A stretch of 64,000 nt of DNA from an uncultured Bacillota bacterium (GTDB lineage: Bacteria; Bacillota; Clostridia; Oscillospirales; Oscillospiraceae): positions 1 to 64,000 of the forward strand of contig CAMWBA010000002.1 in the NCBI GenBank assembly GCA_947172355.1, in the 5' to 3' direction. Positions 28,367-37,427 of this stretch are shown piece by piece (position 1 is the first letter of the stretch; every line of letters begins with the position of its first letter). A program made the translations under genes and the position numbers. Under the pieces are notes generated by a model. It ran no database searches and was not told where the DNA came from. It was given only the letters and a program-made list of their open reading frames with translations.

Positions 28367-28900
28367 TTGAAGAAAAATCGTACTGTACTGGCGTTCCTGG
28401 TTGGGATGCTGATCGTATTCTCGACGGCGGCCCTGGCTTTGCGGTTCGATTGGATCAACTTGCCAGGAGAGGAGCGCACAGCGGAACAGATTATTTCTTT
28501 GCTGGATGCAGAGAATGTGACGGCAATAGAGTGGTCCGGAGGAGAAGTTCCTGCCTTCCGGCTGGAACGTGGGACAGATCGGAAGTGGCTCTGCCCAGAC
28601 CACGCTGATGAGGAGTTAGATCCGGAAAAAACGGAACGGACTGTGGCCGCTTTGTGCCAAGTGGTGTCCGCACGAAGAATTTCAGATTGGGAGGACGCCT
28701 CCGTCTATGGGTTGGACCCACCCAATTGCCAGGTGGAGATTGCTCTGAAGGATGGAACGGAGATTCGATATCAAATCGGTAATCTGAATCCTTATACCAA
28801 CCAGTATTATTTTCGACTGGAAGGGGAATCGGCCATCCATATGGTGGGCTACTCTGTGGGCGAGCCGATGAACTATGGAATTTCAGACTATATTAAGTAA
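28367..28900 (+). CDS. DUF4340 domain-containing protein
   Basis: N-terminal TM, VYGLDPPNCQVEIALKDGTEIRYQIGNLNPYTNQYYFRLEGESAIHMV; adjacent to GldG-like gene. Confidence 0.85.
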   Translation: MKKNRTVLAFLVGMLIVFSTAALALRFDWINLPGEERTAEQIISLLDAENVTAIEWSGGEVPAFRLERGTDRKWLCPDHADEELDPEKTERTVAALCQVVSARRISDWEDASVYGLDPPNCQVEIALKDGTEIRYQIGNLNPYTNQYYFRLEGESAIHMVGYSVGEPMNYGISDYIK

Positions 28901-28980
28901 GTGAACTTAACTGGTGTTCGATTTGGGTTCCGCGACAAGTCCGGATACCCAACAAAATTAAAACGAGATACAGGATTAAC

Positions 28981-29028
28981 GCGGTGTTTCTCAATCCCGT
29001 CACAGGGAGAACAGAAACGCCGCTTTTT
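28981..29028 (+). terminator. intrinsic terminator of Gld-type operon
   Basis: GCGGTGTTTCT...AGAAACGCCGC hairpin followed by TTTTT. Confidence 0.8.
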
Positions 29029-29054
29029 CCGGCAACACAGCCGTGGAGTACCGC

Positions 29055-29083
29055 TTGATATACCCAAGAAAGTATGGTATACT
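29055..29083 (+). promoter_or_regulatory. sigma-A type promoter upstream of SMI1-family gene
   Basis: TTGATA-N17-TATACT. Confidence 0.7.
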
Positions 29084-29189
29084 GCAAGAACGGCAAAATA
29101 ATTCTCGCAGCTGGTCATTCCGCCATATGTCAAACAAACTGTAGAGTCAGATTCGTGACAGGAAGTTTGTTAAGAGGGGAGACAGTACG

Positions 29190-29714
29190 ATGCCGATCTA
29201 TCATCCTGACGAGTACAACGCCGTTTTGGAACGAATCAAACGGGAGATTGAACTGCAGAACATCCAAATGGGACCTGCATTGTCAGAAGAGGAGATTTGC
29301 GCTTTTGAAGAGGCCCACAGCATCCGGCTGCCTGAGGGCTACCGGCGGTTTCTGCGGGAGGTGGGCGACGGCTGTGATATGTTCGACGGCTACGAACTCC
29401 TGCCTTTGGCGGCAGAGCGGCAGTTCCAAAACCTTTCCGTGCCCTTTCCTTTTACCGAATATGTGGTGGAAGGGGAGGAGCCCCTTTCAAGCAAGTTTTG
29501 GGAACAGGTGGGGTGTGGAGCGCTGGAGATCATTGACCTCGGATGTGGTCAGACCTTCCGGCTGATTGTCACCGGTCCCTGCCGGGGGGAGGTCTGGAAC
29601 CTGTGTGAAATGGGAACCCAGCCCTGCTGCCAACGTCAGGACTTCCTGGGGTGGTTCGAGCGCTGGCTGGTCAACGGGGACGACGTGGATTATTATGCAG
29701 AGTTTCCCGATTAA
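29190..29714 (+). CDS. SMI1/KNR4 (SUKH) family protein
   Basis: GPALSEEEICAFEEAHSIRLPEGYRRFLREVGDGC; C-terminal DLGCGQTFRLIVTGPCRGEVWN. Confidence 0.85.
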   Translation: MPIYHPDEYNAVLERIKREIELQNIQMGPALSEEEICAFEEAHSIRLPEGYRRFLREVGDGCDMFDGYELLPLAAERQFQNLSVPFPFTEYVVEGEEPLSSKFWEQVGCGALEIIDLGCGQTFRLIVTGPCRGEVWNLCEMGTQPCCQRQDFLGWFERWLVNGDDVDYYAEFPD

Positions 29715-29729
29715 GGAGGTGGCAGTGCC

Positions 29730-30077
29730 ATGATTTTGTATCGGCCTGTTGGGGAACAGGAACTGGCCCTGATCGCCGCGAGCGGATATACTGCCTTTCC
29801 GCCGCGCCTGCCGGAGCAGCCCATTTTCTACCCGGTACGAAACGAACAATATGCCATTGAGATTGCCGAAAAATGGAATACCAAAGACAAATTTTCCGGG
29901 TTTAAAGGTTATGTCACCCGCTTCGAGGTGGATGATAGCTTTCTTGATATGTATCCGGTCCAGACAGTGGGCCGGTCCTATCACCAAGAATACTGGATTC
30001 CAGCCGGGGAACTGGACGAGTTCAACCGGCATATTTTGGGCAAAATTGAAGTGATAAAAGCAATGGATGGAAGGTGA
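29730..30077 (+). CDS. small conserved-looking protein of unknown function (resembles proteins annotated 'ADP-ribosylation/crystallin J1'; recalled, unverified)
   Basis: MILYRPVGEQELALIAASGYTAFPPRLPEQPIFYPVRNEQYAIEIAEKWN; AAGGAGG RBS; directly downstream of SMI1-family gene. Confidence 0.6.
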   Translation: MILYRPVGEQELALIAASGYTAFPPRLPEQPIFYPVRNEQYAIEIAEKWNTKDKFSGFKGYVTRFEVDDSFLDMYPVQTVGRSYHQEYWIPAGELDEFNRHILGKIEVIKAMDGR

Positions 30078-30082
30078 TTTTG

Positions 30083-31891
30083 ATGCCCCTGGATGCACTC
30101 TGTCTTTCCGGCGTAATCCATGAACTGAATACGGCTCTTTCGGGAGCCCGTGTGGATAAAATCTACCAGCCCGGGCGGGACGAGGTGATACTGGCCCTGC
30201 GTGCGCCGGCGGCGGGCAATGTTCGTCTGTTGCTGTCGGCCAACCCAACCCAACCCCGGCTCCATTTGACCACCCTGCCCTTGGAAAACCCGGAGAGGCC
30301 TCCCATGTTCTGTATGCTCCTGCGCAAGCATCTGTCCGGGGCCCGGCTGTTGGAAATCATTCAGCCTCCGTTGGAACGGGTGGCTATCCTGCGGCTTGAG
30401 GCCCTCAATGAGCTGGGAGACCGGGTAGAACGCCGCCTGGTTCTGGAGGCTATCAGTCACCGGACCAATCTCCTCCTGCTGGATGGGGAGGGGCGGATTC
30501 TGGACTGTGTACGCCATGTAGGGCTGGAGTCGGCAGACAAGTGTCTGATTCAAGGTGCAGGGCAGACTCCGGAGGTGCGTTACCGGGTACTCCAGCCGGG
30601 GATGTTTTACCTCCTGCCTCCAGGGATGGAGAAAATCAATCCTCTGAACACAGCGCGCGCAAAATGGGAGGCCCTCCTGTCTTCCGCCCCGGAGGAGGTT
30701 CAGGCTGACCGTTGGCTGCTGGACACCTTCGGCGGGCTATCCCCTCTAATCTGTCGGGAGCTGGCCCACCGGGCTGGGGGCGCCACTGATATACGACTCA
30801 ATGCCTTGGGGTCGGAAGGACGGACGAGGCTGCTGGACCAGCTGGAGGAACTGCAAAATTCCGCAAAGGAAAATTCCTTTACACCTATAATGGTTACTAT
30901 GGACGGACGGCCCAAAGACTTTACCTTTCTGTCCGTTGGGCAGTATGAGGGGAGTGCGGAGGTGAAAAGCTGGCCTGCTTTCTCCCCTTTGTTGGATGCC
31001 TTTTTTGAACAGAGAGAACGGCAGGATCGGGTAAAGCAGAAAGGGCAGGACCTGATCAAATCGGTGACCAGTGCTCGGGACCGTACCGCCCGAAAGATTG
31101 CAAATCAGGAGAAGGAGCTGGCTGCCACCCGCGGCCGGGATCGGCTGCGCCAATTGGGGGACATCCTCACCAGCAGTTTCTATCAGATGGAAAAGGGCAT
31201 GGCCCGTCTCCGAGCGGTGGACTTCTACGATCCCGAAGGAAAGGAAATCGAAATCAAGCTGGACCCCCTTCTCACCCCCCAGCAGAACGCCGCCAAATAC
31301 TACAAGGACTATAACCGGGCCAAAAAGGCGGAGGAGATGCTCACCATCCAGTTGGAGAAGGGACGCAGAGAGTTGGACTATCTCAACAGTGTACTGGAGA
31401 ACATCTCCCTGGCGGAAGGGGAACGGGATCTGACGGAGATCCGCCAGGAGTTAGCGGATACTGGTTATCTTCGCCGTTTTGGAAAAGGCCAGGAGCGAAG
31501 CAAACGGGTGGTATCAAAGCCCATGGAATTTCGCTCAACCACCGGTATGCGCATTTCGGTGGGAAAAAACAACAGCCAGAACGATTTGCTTACCTGTAAG
31601 CTGGCGGGAAAAGGGGACATCTGGTTTCATACGCAGAAGATCCACGGCTCCCATGTGATTCTGTGGACCGAGGGGGGAGAACCTGATTTCCAAAGTCTCA
31701 ATGAGGCTGCAAGATTGGCCGCTTGGTTCTCCCAGGCGAGGGACAGCAGCAAGGTGCCGGTGGACTACACCCCGGTCCGTTATGTAAAAAAGCCAGGTGG
31801 AGCCCGCCCCGGTATGGTGGTTTACACAACTTATGAGACCGCTCAGGTCACCCCTGACGGGGAACTGGCCAAGCGGCTGAGGATAAAATAA
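30083..31891 (+). CDS. rqcH: Rqc2/RqcH NFACT-family ribosome quality control protein (also annotated fibronectin-binding protein)
   Basis: MPLDALCLSGVIHELNTALSGARVDKIYQPGRDEVILALR, KNNSQNDLLTCKLAGKGDIWFHTQKIHGSHVIL. Confidence 0.93.
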   Translation: MPLDALCLSGVIHELNTALSGARVDKIYQPGRDEVILALRAPAAGNVRLLLSANPTQPRLHLTTLPLENPERPPMFCMLLRKHLSGARLLEIIQPPLERVAILRLEALNELGDRVERRLVLEAISHRTNLLLLDGEGRILDCVRHVGLESADKCLIQGAGQTPEVRYRVLQPGMFYLLPPGMEKINPLNTARAKWEALLSSAPEEVQADRWLLDTFGGLSPLICRELAHRAGGATDIRLNALGSEGRTRLLDQLEELQNSAKENSFTPIMVTMDGRPKDFTFLSVGQYEGSAEVKSWPAFSPLLDAFFEQRERQDRVKQKGQDLIKSVTSARDRTARKIANQEKELAATRGRDRLRQLGDILTSSFYQMEKGMARLRAVDFYDPEGKEIEIKLDPLLTPQQNAAKYYKDYNRAKKAEEMLTIQLEKGRRELDYLNSVLENISLAEGERDLTEIRQELADTGYLRRFGKGQERSKRVVSKPMEFRSTTGMRISVGKNNSQNDLLTCKLAGKGDIWFHTQKIHGSHVILWTEGGEPDFQSLNEAARLAAWFSQARDSSKVPVDYTPVRYVKKPGGARPGMVVYTTYETAQVTPDGELAKRLRIK

Positions 31892-32059
31892 ATCCGGCGG
31901 GCAGTTGTCCCACGGTTTATTGTTCCAGATTTTTTGTCAATATACCCATATTCCAACCGATGAAGAGACCGCAAAAATCGCAAAGCGGGCCGCCGGTACC
32001 GAATCAGCGAGCTGGTCCAACCAGCCAAGGGAGCAAAAAGCATCACGGATTGACATGGC

Positions 32060-32083
32060 AAAACCGCCCATATGGGCGGTTTT
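32060..32083. terminator. bidirectional terminator between rqcH and hisK
   Basis: AAAACCGCCCATATGGGCGGTTTT perfect 24-bp palindrome followed by TT. Confidence 0.85.
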
Positions 32084-32136
32084 TTAATCCTTATATTCCG
32101 CAAATTCTGCGTTCAATCCTAGAAAGTGTCCCCACA

Positions 32137-32955
32137 TCAAAGGATGTCCAGGCCAACTGGCTGGAACCCCTGCTGGGTTAGGACCATCCGTTCCTGGTAG
32201 CCGCAAGCGCGTGCAAGCTCCGCCGCCTGAGGGAAGGCGAAGAGAAGATCGTCCACGCTGTGACAGTCGCTGGTTATGCAGATAGGGATTCTCCTGTCCT
32301 GCATGGCCCGCAGTATCCACGGTTCGGGGTAGGGGGTGGAGCGGTATCCCCGCGACATGGCTCCCGTGTTAATCTCAAACACCACATCCTGTCCGGCCAG
32401 CTGGTCCAGAGCCCCCAGGACCGCTTGACGATATCGGGGGCTGCTGGTATCAAAGATCCGGCCGCCCTCGTTAAATTTGGTGATCAGATCAAAGTGGCCC
32501 ACAATCTGGCATCCGGTTTTTACTGCAACCTCTCCCACCAGACTGTAATAGTCCTCGGCAAAGGCATCGTAGTCCCCACCATAAAATTGAGCTGCATTCT
32601 GACGAAAGTCATCGGAGAGGTAGTCAACTGGCAGCAGTCTGCCGTCCTTCTCTACACAGTGAACCGAGCCAATGAGGTAGTCCCACCCCTCCCCGGGGGG
32701 CGGAGAGTAATAATCCTGCTCCAGCCCCAGAAAAATCTCCAGCCGTCCGGCGTACCGCTCCCGCAGGCGCAGTACCTCGGCCCGGTAATTTGAGACATCC
32801 TCTTCTGTCATGGTCCAGTCGGTTTGTCCCGGGAGTGGGGTGTGGCTGGAAAAACCCAAGGAGTCCATTTCCAGCTGAATCGCCTTGTAAACCATCTCCT
32901 CCGGTGTGTTTGTTCCATCACAGAAGGTGGTATGGGTGTGCAGATTTTGAATCAT
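32137..32955 (-). CDS. hisK: PHP-domain histidinol-phosphatase
   Basis: NLHTHTTFCDGTNTPEEMV, GSVHCV, CQIVGHFDLITKFNE, ITSDCHSVDDL; end of his operon. Confidence 0.92.
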   Translation of the reverse strand: MIQNLHTHTTFCDGTNTPEEMVYKAIQLEMDSLGFSSHTPLPGQTDWTMTEEDVSNYRAEVLRLRERYAGRLEIFLGLEQDYYSPPPGEGWDYLIGSVHCVEKDGRLLPVDYLSDDFRQNAAQFYGGDYDAFAEDYYSLVGEVAVKTGCQIVGHFDLITKFNEGGRIFDTSSPRYRQAVLGALDQLAGQDVVFEINTGAMSRGYRSTPYPEPWILRAMQDRRIPICITSDCHSVDDLLFAFPQAAELARACGYQERMVLTQQGFQPVGLDIL

Positions 32956-33599
32956 ACCATTTTCTCCTGTTTTATTTTGTGGTCGATGACATGGCGGGAG
33001 GCCACCTCAGCCAGCACATCATCTACCGAAATCCCCAGTTCTACCATCAGTACCATCACATGATACATCAGATCGCCGATTTCATAGATGGTTTCCCGCC
33101 GGTCTCCTGCTTTGCCGGCGATGATGACCTCGGTGCACTCTTCGCCCACCTTTTTGAGAATTTTGTCAATACCCTTTTGGAACAGATAGGTGGTGTAAGA
33201 CCCTTCGGGCAGCGCTGTTTTGCGTCCCTCCAGCAGAGTATACAGTCCCTGAACCGAGAAGGGCTCCGGCGCTTCTCTCACAAAAATCTTGTCGTTAAAA
33301 CAGGAGTCTGTCCCCAGATGACAGGCGGGACCATCCTTGTGCACCCGCACCAAAAGGGCATCTCGGTCACAGTCAGCGGTGATGTCTGCGATACGCTGAA
33401 CGTTGCCGCTGGTCTCTCCCTTGCGCCACAGCTCCTGCCGGGAACGGGACCAAAAACAGGTCCGGCCCTCACGCTGGCTGATTTCCAGACTCTCCCGGTT
33501 CATATAGGCCAGAGTGAGCACCTTGCCGCTGTCTGCATCCACTACAATGGCGGGGATCAAGCCCTGGCTGTCGAATTTCAGATCATCAATTGTCAACAT
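32952..33599 (-). CDS. hisIE: bifunctional phosphoribosyl-AMP cyclohydrolase / phosphoribosyl-ATP diphosphatase
   Basis: AYMNRESLEISQREGRTCFWSRSRQELWRKGETSGN (HisI) and C-terminal KVGEECTEVIIAGKAGDRRETIYEIGDLMYHVMVLM (HisE). Confidence 0.95.
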   Translation of the reverse strand: MLTIDDLKFDSQGLIPAIVVDADSGKVLTLAYMNRESLEISQREGRTCFWSRSRQELWRKGETSGNVQRIADITADCDRDALLVRVHKDGPACHLGTDSCFNDKIFVREAPEPFSVQGLYTLLEGRKTALPEGSYTTYLFQKGIDKILKKVGEECTEVIIAGKAGDRRETIYEIGDLMYHVMVLMVELGISVDDVLAEVASRHVIDHKIKQEKMV

Positions 33600-33620
33600 G
33601 GTATCACGCCTTCTAATTTT

Positions 33621-34379
33621 TTACAGTCTTGTTGGGATTTTCTGGGCTGCCAAAGCCTGTTTCAATGCAGGGATGGTCACCTCGCCGAAATGGAAGATGG
33701 AGGCGGCCAGTCCGGCATCTACATTCGGCAGGGTATGAAATAGGGTGACGAAGTGTTCGATACATCCTGCCCCTCCGGATGCAATAACAGGTACATCTAC
33801 AACGTCGCAGACCGCTTTGAGCATCTCCAAATCAAAGCCGCCCTTCACTCCGTCGGTGTCGATGCTGTTGAGTACAATTTCTCCGGCACCATTTTGAACG
33901 CCGTGCTGGATCCATTGTATGGCGTCCAGGCCGGTGTCCTCCCGTCCGCCTTTGGCAAAGACTCGAAACTGCCCGTCCACCCGTTTCGCGTCCACACTGA
34001 GTACCACACACTGGTTCCCATAGCGCTGAGCCGCCTGGCGAATGAGAGAGGGGTTGCGGATGGCGCCGGAGTTGACGCTCACTTTGTCCGCTCCGCATTT
34101 AAGTACCCGATCAAAGTCGTCCAGCGTTTGGATTCCGCCGCCCACAGTGAGGGGGATAAAGACGCAGGCGGCGGTCTGGGTCAGAATATCGGTGAACAGG
34201 GAACGCCCCTCGGCAGAGGCGGTAATGTCATAGAAAACCAGTTCATCCGCACCGCAGGCGCTGTAGTATTGAGCCAACTCCACCGGAGAATTGACATCAG
34301 CCAGTTCCCGAAAGTTGACCCCCTTTACAACCCGGCCGTCCTTCACATCCAGACAGGGAATGATTCGCTTGGCAATCAC
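33621..34379 (-). CDS. hisF: imidazole glycerol phosphate synthase subunit HisF
   Basis: MIAKRIIPCLDVKDGRVVKGVNF, LTVGGGIQTLDDFDRVLKCGADKVSVNS. Confidence 0.97.
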   Translation of the reverse strand: MIAKRIIPCLDVKDGRVVKGVNFRELADVNSPVELAQYYSACGADELVFYDITASAEGRSLFTDILTQTAACVFIPLTVGGGIQTLDDFDRVLKCGADKVSVNSGAIRNPSLIRQAAQRYGNQCVVLSVDAKRVDGQFRVFAKGGREDTGLDAIQWIQHGVQNGAGEIVLNSIDTDGVKGGFDLEMLKAVCDVVDVPVIASGGAGCIEHFVTLFHTLPNVDAGLAASIFHFGEVTIPALKQALAAQKIPTRL

Positions 34380-35101
34380 TGAGGGCCGCCCTCCTCCACC
34401 GCGGCTCTCAAGTCTACCGCTCCAGCGTACCAGGCTTTGCCCACAATGGCCGCAGGAAGCCCCATTCGGCTCAAGGCCCGCAGATCCGCATTGGAGGACA
34501 CGCCGCCGGAGGCGGTGATGGAACAGTGTACCTTGTCCTGTAAGAACTTCAGCCGGGCGAAGGAGGGGCCGGACATCGCGCCATCGGTGTCAATGTCGGT
34601 GAAGATGATGTACTTGACCCCTAGGGACTCCATCTCCTTGGCAAAGGTGAGGTAGTTCACCCCAGACTCCTCCACCCATCCGGCGGTGCGGACCAGACCG
34701 TCTTTTGCGTCCACCCCTACAGCGATGCGTTCAGGACCATATGTTTCCACTGCAGCCCGGACAAATTCCGGGTTGCTGACGGCGGCGGAACCGATGACAG
34801 CCCGCCACACTCCCAATGCAAAGACCTCTTCCAGATCCTGCATAGAGCGAATGCCGCCCCCCAATTCGATCTTTAGCCCGACAGCGGCCACCGCCTGAAC
34901 AATCTCTGCGTTTTTACGAACGCTATTTTTTGCCCCGTCCAAGTCCACCATATGGAGGTATCGGGCTCCGGCATCGTAAAACGCCTGAGCTGTGGCCACC
35001 GGGTCCTCTGCAACCTGCTGAACCGTATTAAAGTCACCCTTCAGCAGTCGAACCACCTTACCGTCTTTTAAATCAATAGCAGGAATAATCAGCATAACCA
35101 T
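34376..35101 (-). CDS. hisA: HisA isomerase (ProFAR isomerase)
   Basis: MLIIPAIDLKDGKVVRLLKGDF, LGGGIRSMQDLEEVFALGVWRAVIGSAA. Confidence 0.97.
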   Translation of the reverse strand: MVMLIIPAIDLKDGKVVRLLKGDFNTVQQVAEDPVATAQAFYDAGARYLHMVDLDGAKNSVRKNAEIVQAVAAVGLKIELGGGIRSMQDLEEVFALGVWRAVIGSAAVSNPEFVRAAVETYGPERIAVGVDAKDGLVRTAGWVEESGVNYLTFAKEMESLGVKYIIFTDIDTDGAMSGPSFARLKFLQDKVHCSITASGGVSSNADLRALSRMGLPAAIVGKAWYAGAVDLRAAVEEGGPQ

Positions 35102-35154
35102 TCTCCTCTTCGTTTATGTTGCAGAACAAAGGCATACCCCTTGCTCTGCGGGAA

Positions 35155-35772
35155 TTACAATTCACAAAAGGCACGCAAAATGTTCAGTCCAACCGATCCG
35201 CTCTTTTCCGGGTGGAACTGAACGCCATATATGTTGTCTCGGGCCACCGCGGCGGTCAGCTCAGGACCATACTCCGCGGTTGCGATGGTATGTGCTTCAC
35301 AGTCCGTCCCGTAGTAGGAGTGGACGAAATAGACACAATTTCCCTCTTGGATGAGTCGAAACAGAGGGCTGGCCGGTCTCCCTTTGGGGAAGTGCAGTCC
35401 ATTCCAACCCATATGGGGAACTTTATAGTCTGCCGGAACCACCGGCCGGATGGGCTGGACACAGCCGGAAATCAGTCCCAGGCCCTTGTGAGTGCCATAC
35501 TCAGTGCTGTACTCGAAGAGCAGCTGCATCCCAAGGCAGATGCCCAGCAGAGAGGTTCCGCGCTCCGCCGCCTGGAGGACCGCCCGGTCCAGGCCGGTGC
35601 GGCGCAGGGCGTTGGCCGCATCCCCAAAGGCTCCCACGCCAGGGAGGATAATGTGATCTGCTTGGGTCAGGACCTCAGCCTCTCCCGTGAGGACGGCTTC
35701 GACACCTATCGCTTTGAGGGAACAGGCCAGGGAGAACAGGTTGCCCACTCCATAGTCCACAATAGCCAGCAT
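35155..35772 (-). CDS. hisH: imidazole glycerol phosphate synthase subunit HisH
   Basis: AIVDYGVGNLFSLACSL, LLGICLGMQLLFEYSTE, GVQFHPEKSG. Confidence 0.97.
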   Translation of the reverse strand: MLAIVDYGVGNLFSLACSLKAIGVEAVLTGEAEVLTQADHIILPGVGAFGDAANALRRTGLDRAVLQAAERGTSLLGICLGMQLLFEYSTEYGTHKGLGLISGCVQPIRPVVPADYKVPHMGWNGLHFPKGRPASPLFRLIQEGNCVYFVHSYYGTDCEAHTIATAEYGPELTAAVARDNIYGVQFHPEKSGSVGLNILRAFCEL

Positions 35773-36359
35773 TACAGCACCCCCTTAGTGGAGGGGATCT
35801 CACTGGCAAAGCGGGGGTCGATGGCTACCGCCGCACGTAAAGAGCGGGCCAAGCTCTTGAAAGCCCCCTCGATGATATGGTGGCTGTTTTCACCGGCCAG
35901 CTGCCGGACGTGGATCGTCATGTCTGCCCGACGGGCGAGTGCGGTGAAAAACTCCTTTGTCAATTCTGTGTCAAAGGTTCCTACCTTCTGTGCTGGGATA
36001 TTCAAAGCATATCCCAGCATTCCGCGTCCGCTGATGTCCACCGCGGTGAGGATGAGGGCTTCGTCCATGGGCAGGGCGCAGGAGCCGTAGCGGACAATTC
36101 CCCGCTTGTCCCCCAGTGCCTGGGCAAAGGCGTCTCCCAGGCAGATGGCGACATCCTCTACTGTATGGTGGTCGTCCACATAGGTGTCTCCCTTACAGGA
36201 GATGTTTAAGTCAAACCGGCCATGGCGTGCGAAAAGGGTGAGCATGTGATCCAGAAAGCCACAGCCTGTGTCAACTTCGCTCTTTCCCGTGCCGTCCAGA
36301 TGGAGGGACAGCCATATTTCCGTCTCTGCCGTCTTGCGGGATCCTTCCGTTCTGCGCAT
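35772..36359 (-). CDS. hisB: imidazoleglycerol-phosphate dehydratase
   Basis: TGCGFLDHMLTLFARHGRFDL, DDHHTVEDVAICLGDAFAQALGDKRGI, ENSHHIIEGAFKSLARSLR. Confidence 0.97.
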   Translation of the reverse strand: MRRTEGSRKTAETEIWLSLHLDGTGKSEVDTGCGFLDHMLTLFARHGRFDLNISCKGDTYVDDHHTVEDVAICLGDAFAQALGDKRGIVRYGSCALPMDEALILTAVDISGRGMLGYALNIPAQKVGTFDTELTKEFFTALARRADMTIHVRQLAGENSHHIIEGAFKSLARSLRAAVAIDPRFASEIPSTKGVL

Positions 36360-37427
36360 TCAACCCGCCTCCTTCAAGATTTCCCGAACATGATCCAAAA
36401 AAATGTCCATTTGCTCCCGGGTCCCGATGGTAACACGGAGCCAGTTGGATATCTCCGCCTTGTTCCAGTGGCGTACCAATACCCCCCGGGCCTTCAATGC
36501 CTGGTAGAGTGTTTCCCCCTCCACCTTGGGGCAGCGTGTGAAGATGAAGTTGGTCAGACTGGGGATGGTCTCGAAACCCAGCTCGTCCAGTGCCGCAGTT
36601 GTATAAGCCCGATTAGCTTGGATTTTCTGCCTATTTTCCATATAATACTCGCTGCTGTCCAGTGTGGCCATAGCGGCGGCGGCGGTCAGACGGTTGATGT
36701 TATAGGAGTTGGTGGAGTATTTTATTCGCTCTAGGTCGGAAATCAGCCCCTCAGAGGCCAAAGCGAAGCCCAGCCGTCCTCCCGCCAGGGAACGGAACTT
36801 GGAGAAGGTCTGACAGACCAGCAGGTTGTCATACTGTTGGATCAAAGGTAGGCAACTCTCTGCGCCGAAGTCGATATACGCCTCGTCAATGAGGACCACA
36901 TGGTCCGGATTGGTGCGGATAATCTCCTCAATTGCGGATACTGGAATGGCCCGGCCGGTGGGGGCGTTGGGGTTGGCGATGACAATATTCTTTCCCAGTC
37001 CGCAGTAGTCTGCTGGATCCAGAACAAACCCTTCACGCAGCGGAATTTCCGTGTAAGGAATCCGATATAGATTGGCGTACACAGGGTAAAAGCCATAGCT
37101 GATATTGGGAAAGGCCACTGGGCGGTTCTCGTCGCAGAAGGCGAAAAAGGCGAAGCTGAGCAGCTCATCAGAGCCGTTGGCCAAAAATACGTTTTCCGAC
37201 CGCACCCCATATACGGCGGACAGTTTTTTTCGCAGAGTTCCGCTCTCCGGATCAGGATAGCGGTTGAGCTGCTCCGCCTCGGCGGCGTTTACTGCCGCCA
37301 GTACGGCAGGGGAGGGGGGAAATGGGGACTCGTTGGTGTTCAGCTTCACATACTGCATGTCCTGGGGCTGTTCCCCTGGAATATAGGCTTCCAGCCCGTC
37401 AAAACGGGGACTCATATACCGGCTCAT
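36360..37427 (-). CDS. hisC: histidinol-phosphate aminotransferase
   Basis: KLNTNESPFPPSP, VLIDEAYIDFG, VCQTFSKFRSLAGGRLGFALAS. Confidence 0.96.
   Translation of the reverse strand: MSRYMSPRFDGLEAYIPGEQPQDMQYVKLNTNESPFPPSPAVLAAVNAAEAEQLNRYPDPESGTLRKKLSAVYGVRSENVFLANGSDELLSFAFFAFCDENRPVAFPNISYGFYPVYANLYRIPYTEIPLREGFVLDPADYCGLGKNIVIANPNAPTGRAIPVSAIEEIIRTNPDHVVLIDEAYIDFGAESCLPLIQQYDNLLVCQTFSKFRSLAGGRLGFALASEGLISDLERIKYSTNSYNINRLTAAAAMATLDSSEYYMENRQKIQANRAYTTAALDELGFETIPSLTNFIFTRCPKVEGETLYQALKARGVLVRHWNKAEISNWLRVTIGTREQMDIFLDHVREILKEAG

Noticed and set aside
31905-32181. Small ORFs in both directions between rqcH and hisK
   Set aside because: They cross the bidirectional terminator palindrome at 32060-32083 and lack homologous character.
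32790-33743. 317-aa plus-strand ORF
   Set aside because: Antisense to hisIE/hisF, which are unambiguous.
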